A stretch of DNA of 64,000 nucleotides from Leucobacter denitrificans (GTDB lineage Bacteria > Actinomycetota > Actinomycetes > Actinomycetales > Microbacteriaceae), in assembly GCF_014396385.1 (NCBI RefSeq), contig NZ_CP060716.1:1674001-1738000 (forward strand), given 5' to 3'. Of this stretch, positions 54,100-62,653 are shown in pieces. The stretch's first letter is position 1. Every line of letters starts with the position of its first letter. The notes beneath the pieces are model-generated. The model saw nothing but the letters and a program-made list of their open reading frames with translations. It made no database searches and had not been told where the DNA came from. The translations under genes were made by a program, and so were the position numbers.

Positions 54100-54534
54100 A
54101 TGGTCTACACCGAGCGCAACGTCTGGTCGAGCCTCATTGTGAGCATCTTCGGCGTCTCCGCATACATCGTCTTCATACTCCAGCGCGCGGCCGGCGGCCC
54201 ACTTGCCGAGGTCGAATGGGTCGCTCCCATGCTTTGGACGATCGGGCTGAGCATCGCCCTCGCGATCCTCGTAAGTATTCTCTGGGGCATCTTCGCGGGG
54301 CTCCGTGACCCGAGCGAAGGATCCACCACCGACGTGCGCGACCGCGACATCGCGCAGATGGGCAACCGGGTCGGCAGCGCATTTCTCGTGATTGCGGGTA
54401 TCGGCGTCATCGTGCTGTGTGCGGTGAACGCGGCTTCATTCTGGATCGCGCACACCATGTTCATCGGGTTCGCGCTCTCGGCGATAGTCGGCGGTTTCGC
54501 CCAGGTCATTGCCTATCGCAGGGGGCTCATCTAA
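54100..54534 (+). CDS. Small membrane protein with about four helices, unknown function
   Basis: 144 residues with four hydrophobic segments (near residues 10-27, 40-65, 90-110 and 115-135) and a short charged loop ([16 protein letters not shown]). Its arrangement resembles small DUF membrane proteins that are paired with YozG-like XRE regulators. GGAG precedes the ATG. The stop codon overlaps the XRE gene start. Confidence 0.8.
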   Translation: MVYTERNVWSSLIVSIFGVSAYIVFILQRAAGGPLAEVEWVAPMLWTIGLSIALAILVSILWGIFAGLRDPSEGSTTDVRDRDIAQMGNRVGSAFLVIAGIGVIVLCAVNAASFWIAHTMFIGFALSAIVGGFAQVIAYRRGLI

Positions 54535-54755
54535 TGGTCAGGCCGACCCGCGTAACGAACACCATGCGCGATCGCCGTGAGGAAGCAGGTCTCACGCAGG
54601 CAGAGCTTGCTCGACGTGTAGGCGTCACGCGCCAGACGCTCATTGCCATCGAGCAGGGCAAGTATTCTCCGTCGCTCGAACTCGCGTTTCAGATTGCGCG
54701 GGAGTTCGGCGTCTCTCTCGATTCCGTATTCCAGTACCCCGAGGAGTCAGCATGA
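54534..54755 (+). CDS. Small XRE-family transcriptional regulator (YozG-like)
   Basis: 73 residues, almost entirely a helix-turn-helix: [19 protein letters not shown], then [22 protein letters not shown] 54534 overlaps the previous stop; an in-frame start at 54417 lies inside the upstream gene and is rejected. It probably represses its own operon through the sites at 54026-54089 (inference). Confidence 0.9.
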   Translation: MVRPTRVTNTMRDRREEAGLTQAELARRVGVTRQTLIAIEQGKYSPSLELAFQIAREFGVSLDSVFQYPEESA

Positions 54756-55795
54756 ATGCCAGCGAATTGCCGGTTGCTGCGCCTACATATTTCGCCGAGT
54801 CCACGATGCAGGCATGGGTGCAGCATCGCTACGGCGGTGCCGAAGAGGTCGCATTAAAAACAATTGCGGTTCCGAAGCCGAAATCCGATGAAGTGATTGT
54901 TCGCGCTCGAGCAACGGGTCTGAACGCGGCGGACGCGCGGCTGATGCGCGGCACCCCGGCACTCCTTCGACTCGGGTTTGGAATCACTCGGCCGAAGCAG
55001 CCTGTTCGCGGCATCGACATCGCCGGAACGATTGTGGCCCTCGGGAGCAAGGCGTCGGAGAGCTCTTCGGGCTTCAACGTTGGAGACGAGGTAGTTGCCG
55101 AGACTCCTGGCGGGGGACTCGCGCTCTTTGTTGCTGTGCCGGTGAGGCGACTTGTACATCGGCCCGAGGCAGTTTCAGTGGATCATGCCGCCGCACTTCC
55201 GATCGCCGGCGGTACCGCAGTGCAGGCGCTCGAGCTCGCGCGGGTTGGCTCTGGAAGTCGTGTACTCGTCATTGGCGCCTCGGGAGGCGTTGGCACGTAC
55301 GCCGTTCAACTCGCGCGGATTGTGGGTGCCGAGGTCTCGGCCCTGTGTGGTGAACGCTCGAGGGTCCTGGTTGAGGAACTCGGTGCGATCCGCACGCATG
55401 ACTACCGGCAGACCAGCCTCGCCGAGCTGCCGCAATCGAGTTTCGACGCGATTATCGACATCGCTGGCACTGCCCCGCTCCCAGAACTCCGTGGCCTCCT
55501 TGCGCCGGGTGGCACCCTCGTCATGGTCGCTGGTGAGGGTGGATCGGTCCTCGGCCCAATCCCACGAATCCTACGCGCGGTGACCATGCGCAAACCGGAG
55601 GGTCGCAGGATCCGCCCGCTTGCAGCGGTCGCGAAGCCTGAAATTCTTGAGCGGTTACTCGCGTTCGCCGCCGAGGGCCAACTTCGGCCCGTGATCGAAC
55701 ACACCTACTCGTTCACCGAGGGTCGAGACGCGCTCACCCGAATCGACTCTGGCCGAACCGTCGGTAAGCTCGTCGTTCGTGGGCTGCCGTTGTGA
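54752..55795 (+). CDS. Quinone-oxidoreductase-like medium-chain dehydrogenase
   Basis: A 347-residue zinc-independent MDR protein. The N-terminal pattern is [15 protein letters not shown], then [15 protein letters not shown], a Rossmann motif [18 protein letters not shown] and [11 protein letters not shown]. The Cys/His zinc ligands of true alcohol dehydrogenases are absent. The ATG overlaps the XRE stop by 4 nt, so it is the third gene of the operon. Confidence 0.9.
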   Translation: MNASELPVAAPTYFAESTMQAWVQHRYGGAEEVALKTIAVPKPKSDEVIVRARATGLNAADARLMRGTPALLRLGFGITRPKQPVRGIDIAGTIVALGSKASESSSGFNVGDEVVAETPGGGLALFVAVPVRRLVHRPEAVSVDHAAALPIAGGTAVQALELARVGSGSRVLVIGASGGVGTYAVQLARIVGAEVSALCGERSRVLVEELGAIRTHDYRQTSLAELPQSSFDAIIDIAGTAPLPELRGLLAPGGTLVMVAGEGGSVLGPIPRILRAVTMRKPEGRRIRPLAAVAKPEILERLLAFAAEGQLRPVIEHTYSFTEGRDALTRIDSGRTVGKLVVRGLPL

Positions 55796-55866
55796 GTGCG
55801 GCGCGGAGCGCATGGGGGTAGGTGGGTGCCCCAGAGCTGTGTCCGGAGCACCCCTCCGCGCCGCAC
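55796..55866. terminator. Large hairpin between convergent genes
   Basis: Perfect 11-bp outer stem (GTGCGGCGCGG / CCGCGCCGCAC), with an inner GGGTGC/GCACCC stem. It starts directly after the oxidoreductase stop and can serve both converging operons. Bases 55867-55916 show no gene. Confidence 0.7.
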
Positions 55867-55916
55867 GGTCTTGGCTGCTATGCCGCTTGATTAACCGGTT
55901 CCGCTAAGCGGATTAG

Positions 55917-57038
55917 CTACGCAGTTCGGCGACGTAGCAGCAGGAGCGCCCCAGCAGTGATGAGCGCGAGGGCCGCAAGACCGAACAGCATGCCGCTCGA
56001 TCCACCGGTCTCGGCGAGCGACCCTTCGTTCATCGATGCCGACTGCGATCCATCGGTACTCAATGCCGCTGGCACCATGGCCGCACCGGCCATTGGTCCG
56101 GGATTTGCGGCCGGTGGTGCGTCGGTTCCGGGGTCGGTGCCGCCTGGGTTCGTGCCTGGATCGGTACCGTCACCGGGGTTGTTGTTTCCGGGGTCGGTGC
56201 CGCCAGGGTTTGTTCCTGGATCAGTTCCGTCGCCCGGAGTCGTTCCTGGGTCAGTTCCTCCGATCAGACCCGGGAGGTTTACGCCGATCGATATTGGCAG
56301 CGAAAGCGCTGCGTCTACCGGCAGGATCCCGAGGGGATCAGTCGAAGCCAACACATCGACCAGCGCATCGACGTTGGTCGACCCGAGCGGATCGATTGAT
56401 CCGTCGAGGTCAATCACGGCTGCGAGATCGGTGCCGCTGCCGTCGGTGCCGAGCAGGCCGGTATCGAGCAGATCCGTTCCGAGCAGGTCACCTCCGAGCA
56501 GCCCGGTCGACACGTCAGCGATGACCGTGGCGTCGGCATCGACTAGAGCGCCGTCAGAGCTTCCTCCGAGAAGTGCACCGAGATCGGCTCCCAGATCCAC
56601 GTCCGCGTCGACGACAACATCAGTGCCCTGATCGGCTGGTGCCGCCGGTGATTCCGTGGGTGCCTCGCCAAGGAGCCCGCCGTCTCCGAGCGCGACATCG
56701 AGATTGACGTCGACATCAGCAGTTACTGGTGCTGGTGCTGGTGCTGGTGCTGGTGCGGGAGCAGGAGCCGGAGCAGGTGCTGGCGCGGGGGCGGGTACCG
56801 GTGCTGGCGCGGGGGCGGGCGTGCTCGATCCACCGAGAATATTGACCGTGGTGTCACCGAGGCTCACCGACGCATCGAGCGGAAGCTCGACCGGGACCTC
56901 GAGGATTGTGCCCGAGAGGCCCGAGAGCAGCCCGCTCTCAGCCTCGACCTCTACCGCGTTTGCGGCAGTTGAGCCGAAGAACGTGACGCCCCCGGCTATT
57001 GCAACGCCCCAGAGGGCGCGCTTGACGAACGTATGCAT
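55917..57038 (-). CDS. Exported low-complexity surface protein with LAETG sortase signal
   Basis: 373 residues: a signal peptide (GVTFFGSTAANA), a Pro-Ala repeat of about 35 residues, Asp/Leu/Gly-rich segments such as LLGGDLLGTDLLDTGLLG, and a repeat GTDPGTNPGGTDPG. A C-terminal sorting signal has LAETG at residues 341-345, a hydrophobic stretch and RRRTA. LAxTG points to a class E-type sortase. AGGAG precedes the ATG. It lies downstream of another exported low-complexity gene. Function unknown. Confidence 0.85.
   Translation of the reverse strand: MHTFVKRALWGVAIAGGVTFFGSTAANAVEVEAESGLLSGLSGTILEVPVELPLDASVSLGDTTVNILGGSSTPAPAPAPVPAPAPAPAPAPAPAPAPAPAPAPVTADVDVNLDVALGDGGLLGEAPTESPAAPADQGTDVVVDADVDLGADLGALLGGSSDGALVDADATVIADVSTGLLGGDLLGTDLLDTGLLGTDGSGTDLAAVIDLDGSIDPLGSTNVDALVDVLASTDPLGILPVDAALSLPISIGVNLPGLIGGTDPGTTPGDGTDPGTNPGGTDPGNNNPGDGTDPGTNPGGTDPGTDAPPAANPGPMAGAAMVPAALSTDGSQSASMNEGSLAETGGSSGMLFGLAALALITAGALLLLRRRTA
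56725..56822 (-). repeat. Hexanucleotide repeat coding for Pro-Ala
   Basis: An imperfect GCTGGT/GCGGGA tandem array, about 16 units, within the surface-protein gene. Repeat-unit changes would alter the length of the Pro-Ala spacer in frame. Confidence 0.85.
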
Positions 57039-57122
57039 GATTGTTTCTCCTAAAAGAGTGCCTTGAAAATGTGGTGCGCCGAGGCGCTACGTCGCCGCGA
57101 ACGAAGCGCGGCTCAAGGCAGG

Positions 57123-58109
57123 TCAGTCAGGAGAAATATCGGTATCGAATACGGGTGGAGTGGGCAGGCTGGTGCCCTGCGCGCTCACGGTGGCGCCGTG
57201 TGGATCAAGTATCTGAGCCGTGTCGCCAGTCAGGCAGGCGAGAGCGCCGCCAGCGCCTGCGCCCGAACCTGCGGAGGATGAACTCGACCCAGGAGATCCT
57301 GGCGGTGAAGCTGGAGGAGTGCCGGGTGCGTTGTCGGAAGACAGGGGAGTGCTGCCGGGCAAAAGTGCTGAGGCTGCGCTCGATCCTTCTGTGTAAACGT
57401 CGGCTGCGTACCACTCGTCGTCGCCGGTGAGCGCTGAGCGTGGCGAGCTTGAATTCGTGGCCTCAGGCGCTGCCAAAGCCTTCGTAGCTGAGTCTGCGGG
57501 GTTGAGCGGCTCAAGAAGATCCACCACTCCCGGAACTGGCACGAGCGGCACCTCGCCGTCGGAATCGACGTCAGGTAGCGAGACCCCGGGGATCGAGACC
57601 TCGGGAAGTCCGTCGAGCAAATCGACGACCGGGTTGGTCACCATGTCCACAGGGGTGCTCGTGAGATCCTCGAGGACCGGGGTCACCGTGTCGTTCACGG
57701 CTCCCGTGACGCCGGTGACTGTGTCAGTGACCCCATTGACGGTGCCGGTAACGGTCGATCCGACTGCGGGCCCCACGACGGGAACGTAGCTTACCGCATC
57801 AGCGACCGGGGTGACCGTCTGTGTGACTGTCTGCGTAACAGCGCCGACGGTGTCATTCACCGTCGGGAGCACCTGATCCACCGGAACGGCGGCAGTTACC
57901 GGCGCAACCACCGTGCTCACGGTCTTGTCGACGGCGTCGGTGGTGTCGGAGATGACTTCGGTGAGGTCACCGAGCAGGCCAGCGGGGCGCTCCGCAGCGT
58001 TCGCATGAGACGCGCCGAAGAACAGGCTGAGCGTGAACCAGAGCGCCGAAACTCCAACGGCAGCAAGCACGACAAAGAGGGCTCGACGCGCAAAGCTTAT
58101 GTTGCTCAC
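57123..58109 (-). CDS. Exported low-complexity protein of unknown function
   Basis: 328 residues from GTG 58109, which has a strong GGAGGTGA site 8 nt upstream; the frame extends to 58646 but enters the neighbouring gene. A signal anchor (ALFVVLAAVGVSALWF, then SHANAAERP) precedes degenerate Val/Thr-rich repeats such as GTVNGVTDTVTGVTGAVNDT. A Ser/Gly/Pro-rich region and a tail with one Cys follow. No family is recognised. The following gene encodes the LAETG protein, so both may belong to one surface structure. Confidence 0.75.
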   Translation of the reverse strand: MSNISFARRALFVVLAAVGVSALWFTLSLFFGASHANAAERPAGLLGDLTEVISDTTDAVDKTVSTVVAPVTAAVPVDQVLPTVNDTVGAVTQTVTQTVTPVADAVSYVPVVGPAVGSTVTGTVNGVTDTVTGVTGAVNDTVTPVLEDLTSTPVDMVTNPVVDLLDGLPEVSIPGVSLPDVDSDGEVPLVPVPGVVDLLEPLNPADSATKALAAPEATNSSSPRSALTGDDEWYAADVYTEGSSAASALLPGSTPLSSDNAPGTPPASPPGSPGSSSSSAGSGAGAGGALACLTGDTAQILDPHGATVSAQGTSLPTPPVFDTDISPD

Positions 58110-58165
58110 GTCGCAACTCACCTCCCCGCAGTCGTTCGCAAGAGCGACAGGTGCAATTGACCGGG

Positions 58166-58194
58166 AGTCTACGCGCGAAACAGTGAGATGTCTA
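58166..58194 (-). promoter_or_regulatory. Promoter for the exported-protein operon
   Basis: On the minus strand, TAGACA (58189-58194) and TAGACT (58166-58171) are 17 nt apart, 56 nt before GTG 58109. Confidence 0.65.
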
Positions 58195-58198
58195 TCAA

Positions 58199-58690
58199 TT
58201 AAGCAAGAGGGTGCGGCACCATGCCGCTGCCCTCGCCGCTGTCGGTGTCGAACAGCTCGTCCTCTTCGGGGCGTGGATCGCGACCGTTCGCAATCGCAAA
58301 GCCGAGCGCGATGAACGCGAGCGTGAACGAAACAATGCCGAGTGGATTGCACAGTGCGATCGACATCTCGGTTGAGAAGGCAGACCCCGCCGCGAGGCTC
58401 ACAATCGATATGAGTTCGTCGCCGACCCGATCTGGAACCGTGAAGCCAAACCCAATCGCGCAGACCCACGAGAGGATGAGCGCAACCCACACCGCGCGGC
58501 CTGTGCGACGGCCGCGGCGCTGCGTGATGGCCATGCGGTGTCCGATCCACCACGAAAGCACTGCGTACGTGAGGCCAATCGCAGGAACGTACCACCAAGT
58601 GAGGTCGCCACCGATACCGAAAAGCCATCGACCGAGTGACATCCAAGTTGCCAGAACGACTCCGACGAGGGTCACTACGAGGCTTTTCAC
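58199..58690 (-). CDS. Four-helix membrane protein, unknown function
   Basis: 163 residues from GTG 58690 with AGGAG about 8 nt upstream; the frame runs to 58840 but the extension is not membrane-like. Hydrophobic segments lie near SLVVTLVGVVLATWMSL, YVPAIGLTYAVLSWWI, VWVALILSWVCAIGF and GIVSFTLAFIALGFAI, and the tail is acidic. No family is recognised. It is upstream of the two exported-protein genes but has a separate promoter between. Confidence 0.72.
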   Translation of the reverse strand: MKSLVVTLVGVVLATWMSLGRWLFGIGGDLTWWYVPAIGLTYAVLSWWIGHRMAITQRRGRRTGRAVWVALILSWVCAIGFGFTVPDRVGDELISIVSLAAGSAFSTEMSIALCNPLGIVSFTLAFIALGFAIANGRDPRPEEDELFDTDSGEGSGMVPHPLA

Positions 58691-58891
58691 GGCTGTGCTC
58701 CTAACAACGCGATTCTGTTGCCATTCGACGCAACTGTACCAAGGCCCTGCGGGGAGAATGCGGTGAAGAAGCGGGCTCAATGCGAGGGTGTGGATCGGGG
58801 CTCCCGAAGTGATTGAAATATGACGCACCTCGATTCGCATTTGATGCTGTGTGGTGGTACGCTCTAACGGTTGTCACGGCAGTGTGACCGC

Positions 58892-58963
<72 letters not shown>

Positions 58964-58997
58964 CTGACTCTCTGGCTCACCTAGTGTGGGCCAGTTT

Positions 58998-59071
58998 GGC
59001 TGAGTAGCTCAGCTGGTTAGAGCGCACGACTCATAATCGTGAGGTCGCGGGATCGAGCCCCGCCTCAGCTA
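58998..59071 (+). tRNA. tRNA-Met (anticodon CAT)
   Basis: The anticodon stem CACGA/TCGTG holds CTCATAA (anticodon CAT), and the T-arm is GCGGG-ATCGAGC-CCCGC. Acceptor GGCTGAG pairs with CTCAGCT, with a G-U closing pair. It looks like an elongator methionine tRNA; an Ile2 (lysidine) tRNA cannot be excluded. Its 3' end is repeated at 60696-60717. Confidence 0.9.
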
Positions 59072-59078
59072 CAGAGAG
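59057..59078 (+). repeat. Left copy of tRNA-Met 3'-end repeat (att-like)
   Basis: The 22 nt from the T-arm through the tRNA 3' end and 7 nt beyond recur at 60696-60717 with one mismatch, in the same orientation. A tRNA 3' end is a common integration target. Confidence 0.65.
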
Positions 59079-59085
59079 TCAGCAG

Positions 59086-59115
59086 AAAAACCCCCCGATC
59101 AGGCGGGGTTTTTTT
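59086..59115. terminator. Bidirectional terminator after the tRNA pair
   Basis: AAAAACCCC and GGGGTTTTT arms around a short GC core, with A- and T-runs on either side. It serves the tRNAs and the convergent MFS gene. Confidence 0.9.
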
Positions 59116-59130
59116 GTTCCTTGAGGCGCG

Positions 59131-60525
59131 TCAGTCCCGTGCGTCGCCCATTCGCACGCCCGGGATCAAGCTGAGCCCAAGCACCGCTAAGGCGACAAGA
59201 AAGACTGCCGGGAACCCAGAGCCGGCTATTTGGAAAGAGAGGGCCGCGAGACCGGCCACCGCGACGGCGACCGCGGATCCGGTGGAATCGGCGACTGAGA
59301 GCGCTGAGGAGTTGAAGCCCTCGTTTGTCGGGGTCGAGTAGGCGAGGGTCAGTACCGTCAGTCGTGGGTAGACCAGTCCCATGCCACCCCCAGCGATGCC
59401 CCACCCAATCACCACAAGCCAGGGCCAATAATTCGAGACGGCCACAAAGAGCAGTGCGAGGATTCCCGCGAGGAGGAGCGAGGCGCTGATCGCGACGATC
59501 ACGGTACTGCCGAGTTGGTCACCGTATTTACCCTGGGCGAAGGAGGCCAGCGACCAGGAAAGTGCGGCCGTAGTGAGCGCGAGCCCCGCGATCACCGGAC
59601 TGAATGCGAAGTTCTCCATGAGTAGCTTGGGCACGAATGCTTCGGCGGCGAGAAAGGCTCCAGCGACGAGACCGCGCATGAGGATCACGCTCGGCAGGCC
59701 GGCGCGTGCGCTGAGTGTTCCCGAGGGGAGGAGGGGCCTAATTGCAATGCCGATGATCGCAATGCAGACCAGGGCGATTGGCCAGCCGACAGCGCGCGGC
59801 GCTTCCGCCGCAAAGCCAGTTCCGACGGCGGCCCCTGCCACGACAGTTGCGAGTAGGAGTCGAAGTGCGACCGTGCGGCTACGGTGAGCACCGGGCGCAT
59901 TCGGATCGCCCTCCACGTCAGAGGTCCGCAGAGAGATCCCCCGTAGTTGCATGACAACGAGGAGGGCCGCGAGCGCAGTGAGAATTGCTACGCCGAGGAA
60001 CACCCATCTCCAGTGTAGGAACTGCGCCACCGCCCCAGCGAGTGCGGGGCCAACCATCGAGGGCACCACCCAAGCGGCCGCGAACGCGGCGAAGATCTTT
60101 CCGTGTAGCGCACGGGGATATACCCGCGCGATAACGACGTAGAGCGACACAATCTGCCCGCCCACTCCGAGCCCCTGAATCAGGCGGCCAACGATGAACG
60201 TGTACATGTCGGACGCTGCGCCCGAGACTACGAGGCCAATCATGAAGAGAAGTACTGCAGCGTAAAGCGGGCCTCTCGGACCGGTGCGGTCGCTCCACAC
60301 CCCTGCAGCAACCATTCCAATTACCCCGGTCGCAAGCGTGCCGGAGAAGGCGACCGCGAAGAGGGCGTCCCCGTCGAGATCCATACTGACGATGGGCATC
60401 ACTGTGGTCACTGCCATCGCCTCAATGGCGGCGAGGAAGATGAGAGCCACGGAGCCGACCGTGATACCGAGCCGAGCGCGATCCCAGATCGTTGCCGCGG
60501 GAGTGACGCCTATTTGGATGGGCAA
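59131..60525 (-). CDS. MFS transporter
   Basis: About 464 residues with 12 or more membrane helices and DHA-type motifs WSDRTGPRGPLYAAV (motif A) and GLGVGGQIVSLYVVIARVYP. The start is uncertain: TTG 60525 has AAGGTGG 4 nt upstream and gives a normal N-terminus, while the frame extends to 60654. The gene is flanked by the duplicated tRNA-Met 3' end and contains none of the dispersed GTGGATC words, so it may be acquired. The substrate is unknown. Confidence 0.88.
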   Translation of the reverse strand: MPIQIGVTPAATIWDRARLGITVGSVALIFLAAIEAMAVTTVMPIVSMDLDGDALFAVAFSGTLATGVIGMVAAGVWSDRTGPRGPLYAAVLLFMIGLVVSGAASDMYTFIVGRLIQGLGVGGQIVSLYVVIARVYPRALHGKIFAAFAAAWVVPSMVGPALAGAVAQFLHWRWVFLGVAILTALAALLVVMQLRGISLRTSDVEGDPNAPGAHRSRTVALRLLLATVVAGAAVGTGFAAEAPRAVGWPIALVCIAIIGIAIRPLLPSGTLSARAGLPSVILMRGLVAGAFLAAEAFVPKLLMENFAFSPVIAGLALTTAALSWSLASFAQGKYGDQLGSTVIVAISASLLLAGILALLFVAVSNYWPWLVVIGWGIAGGGMGLVYPRLTVLTLAYSTPTNEGFNSSALSVADSTGSAVAVAVAGLAALSFQIAGSGFPAVFLVALAVLGLSLIPGVRMGDARD

Positions 60526-60695
60526 TGTTCCACCTTGAAACTTGATCTCGACCAGCTCGCTCGCGACGGCCACCTGTGGGAGGGGGAATCGCCGAGTGTG
60601 TCTCCTGGCAAAACTATGATCAGCATACTCTCTGCGGGTACTTCTTCGGCACAAGCCGTCAGCTCAAGTGCACGTGCCTCATCAGGGCGAATGTG

Positions 60696-60717
60696 GCCCC
60701 GCCTCAGCTGCAGAGAG
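60696..60717 (+). repeat. Right copy of tRNA-Met 3'-end repeat (att-like)
   Basis: 21 of 22 bases match 59057-59078. The sequence upstream of it does not resemble a tRNA, so it is a 3'-end fragment, not a second tRNA gene. The rest of 60526-60868 holds no convincing gene. Confidence 0.65.
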
Positions 60718-60729
60718 CTACGAAAAGGC

Positions 60730-60746
60730 CCCCGGTGTTGCCGGGG
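60730..60746. terminator. Hairpin beside the right tRNA fragment
   Basis: CCCCGG-TGTTG-CCGGGG, preceded by AAAA and followed by a weak ATTCT. It mirrors the terminator that follows the real tRNA-Met. Confidence 0.5.
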
Positions 60747-60805
60747 ATTCTCCGTTCATAGGCGGTGACTGGCGTTTTGCGATTCTGGACGCTAGTATCT
60801 TCCAT

Positions 60806-60847
60806 ACTGAACATTGTTGTTCAGTGATGTGAATGAAGACGTTCAGT
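60806..60847 (+). promoter_or_regulatory. Operator candidate upstream of the XRE-cupin gene
   Basis: Perfect palindrome ACTGAACA-TTGT-TGTTCAGT (60806-60825), plus a third half-site GTTCAGT (60841-60847), in an AT-richer stretch 20-60 nt before the gene. Probably the autoregulatory site of the HTH-cupin protein. Confidence 0.72.
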
Positions 60848-60868
60848 TAAATTAAAGGCTTGTGAGCA

Positions 60869-61477
60869 GTGGCGCAATATTTTAGTACCGGGATTCCCAC
60901 TCAGGTGGACGATGTTCCCGAGCACCTTGGGGCCCGCGTTTCAGAGCTCCGCAAGGCTCGTGGACTCAGCCTCCGCGCTCTCGCGAACGCCGCTGGCGTC
61001 AGCTCCAGCTTTCTAAGCCAACTCGAGAACGGCCACACGAATGCGAGCGTCTCCTCGCTCCGCAAGGTCGCCGCAGCGCTGCATCTTTCACCCGCGCAAT
61101 TGCTCGATTCGAGCGAAGCACACACCGCTGGCGTGCTCCGCGCACATGAGCGCCCGACACTTCCGCTCGAGGGCGGCGAAAAGTTCGTGCTCTCCCTCCC
61201 TCCGCTTCGCAACCTTGAGGTCTACGCAGGTGTGTTCGCACCCGGTGCGAGCACTGGCCAGAGCCACTACGTGCACGGCAACTCACAAGAGATTTTCGTC
61301 GTCACCCAGGGCAGCATCGTGCTCGAACTCGGCGACGAGACCTACACGCTTCACAAGGGTGACTCGATTGAGCACCTGAGCAGCGTGCCGCACCGCGCGT
61401 ACAACCCGTTTGACGAAACCGCTGAGGTGATGTGGATCAACAGCCCACCCACCCCAGAAGAAACCACCGACTTATAG
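60869..61477 (+). CDS. XRE-cupin transcriptional regulator (PuuR-like)
   Basis: 202 residues: an N-terminal HTH (VSELRKARGLSLRALANAAG, then SSFLSQLENGHTNAS) and a C-terminal cupin sensor domain (SQEIFVVTQGSIVLELGD, then HRAYNPFDE). The start is GTG 60869. It sits 51 nt ahead of polyamine-type ABC genes, as PuuR-like regulators often do, and probably controls them. Confidence 0.9.
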   Translation: MAQYFSTGIPTQVDDVPEHLGARVSELRKARGLSLRALANAAGVSSSFLSQLENGHTNASVSSLRKVAAALHLSPAQLLDSSEAHTAGVLRAHERPTLPLEGGEKFVLSLPPLRNLEVYAGVFAPGASTGQSHYVHGNSQEIFVVTQGSIVLELGDETYTLHKGDSIEHLSSVPHRAYNPFDETAEVMWINSPPTPEETTDL

Positions 61478-61528
61478 CCCCTAGTCAACTCATTGAGTTC
61501 GACGATTCAGATTCAAAGGAGATCAGAT

Positions 61529-62647
61529 ATGAAGAAGTCCACATTGCGACGTGGCCTTGGCGCCCTCGCCATGCTCGGAGCAGGAAGTTTGCTCATTGGC
61601 TGCAGTGCCGCGGCCGCTCCGGTAGAGGTTGACCTCGGATCGGGACCAGCTGTTGCTGGCGAGGTCAAGGCTGGCGCGCTCGACGGCGTCACCCTTACGT
61701 TCAGTTCGTGGGGCGGCATCTACCAGGATGCACAGATCGAGTCCCTGCAGCCATTTGTTGAGGACTCGGGCGCGAAGCTTCTGAGCGACGGCCCAACCGA
61801 GTACTCGAAGATCAAGGCGCAGGTCGAGAGCGGCAACGTGACCTGGGATGTTGTCGACACGGACATCATCTGGGCCGACAAGATGTGTGGGGAAGATGGT
61901 CTACTCATGGACATCGACCTCGATATCGTCGACGTTTCGAACATCCCGAACCAGAGCCTTGTCGGTGACTGCTACGTGCCAGCGATGCAGTACGGCTACA
62001 CGATCATGTACGACGCTGACGCATACCCAACAGCACCCACCGGCTGGGCTGACTTCTTCGACACCGACAAGTTCCCGGGCAAGCGCGCTATCGCAGGTTT
62101 TGAGGACATCGGTCCTGGCATCTACGAGGGTGCACTGCTCGCTGACGGTGTCTCACCAGACAACCTGTACCCGCTCGATATGGATCGCGCGTATGAGCGG
62201 ATCGACGAGATCCGCGACGACATCATCTTCTGGAAGACCGGTGCAGAGTCGCAGCAGATGGTCGAGTCCGGTGAGGCCGAAATGGTGCTTCTCTGGTCGG
62301 GTCGCGGCTTTGGTGCCGTAGAAAACGGCGCGAACTACAAGCCGATCTGGAACCAGGCGCTCGTCGTGGCCGATGCGCTTGCCGTGCCGAAGAACGCCAA
62401 GAACCCTGATGCAGCAATGGCACTCATTAACTACGCTCTCGGCGCGCAGTCGCAGGAGATCATGGCGCTTGGCAGCTCGTACTCGCCGGTGCACAAGGAT
62501 GCGGCACCAGAGTTCTCCGAGCTTGGGCTCGAGTACGTCATCACCGACCCTGAGATTGCTTCTCAGATGGTGGCAACCGACCAGGGCTGGTGGGCTGAGA
62601 ACTATGACGCCGAGCTCGAGCGCTGGATGACCTGGCTGCAGGGATAG
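61529..62647 (+). CDS. Polyamine-type ABC substrate-binding lipoprotein
   Basis: 372 residues with lipobox LIGC (Cys25). The pattern LTFSSWGGIYQDAQIESLQPF, then WDVVDTDI and WADFFDTDKFPGKRA, is typical of PotD/PotF-like proteins (SBP family 8). AAGGAGA precedes ATG 61529; an in-frame start at 61493 overlaps nothing useful. It is followed by two permeases; an ATPase gene would be expected beyond the window. Confidence 0.9.
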   Translation: MKKSTLRRGLGALAMLGAGSLLIGCSAAAAPVEVDLGSGPAVAGEVKAGALDGVTLTFSSWGGIYQDAQIESLQPFVEDSGAKLLSDGPTEYSKIKAQVESGNVTWDVVDTDIIWADKMCGEDGLLMDIDLDIVDVSNIPNQSLVGDCYVPAMQYGYTIMYDADAYPTAPTGWADFFDTDKFPGKRAIAGFEDIGPGIYEGALLADGVSPDNLYPLDMDRAYERIDEIRDDIIFWKTGAESQQMVESGEAEMVLLWSGRGFGAVENGANYKPIWNQALVVADALAVPKNAKNPDAAMALINYALGAQSQEIMALGSSYSPVHKDAAPEFSELGLEYVITDPEIASQMVATDQGWWAENYDAELERWMTWLQG

Positions 62648-62653
62648 TCCTCT

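Noticed and set aside
56100..56260. Tandem repeat as a possible CRISPR array
   Set aside because: Repeats are in frame with GTDPGTNPGG coding units inside an exported-protein gene, with no regular spacers.
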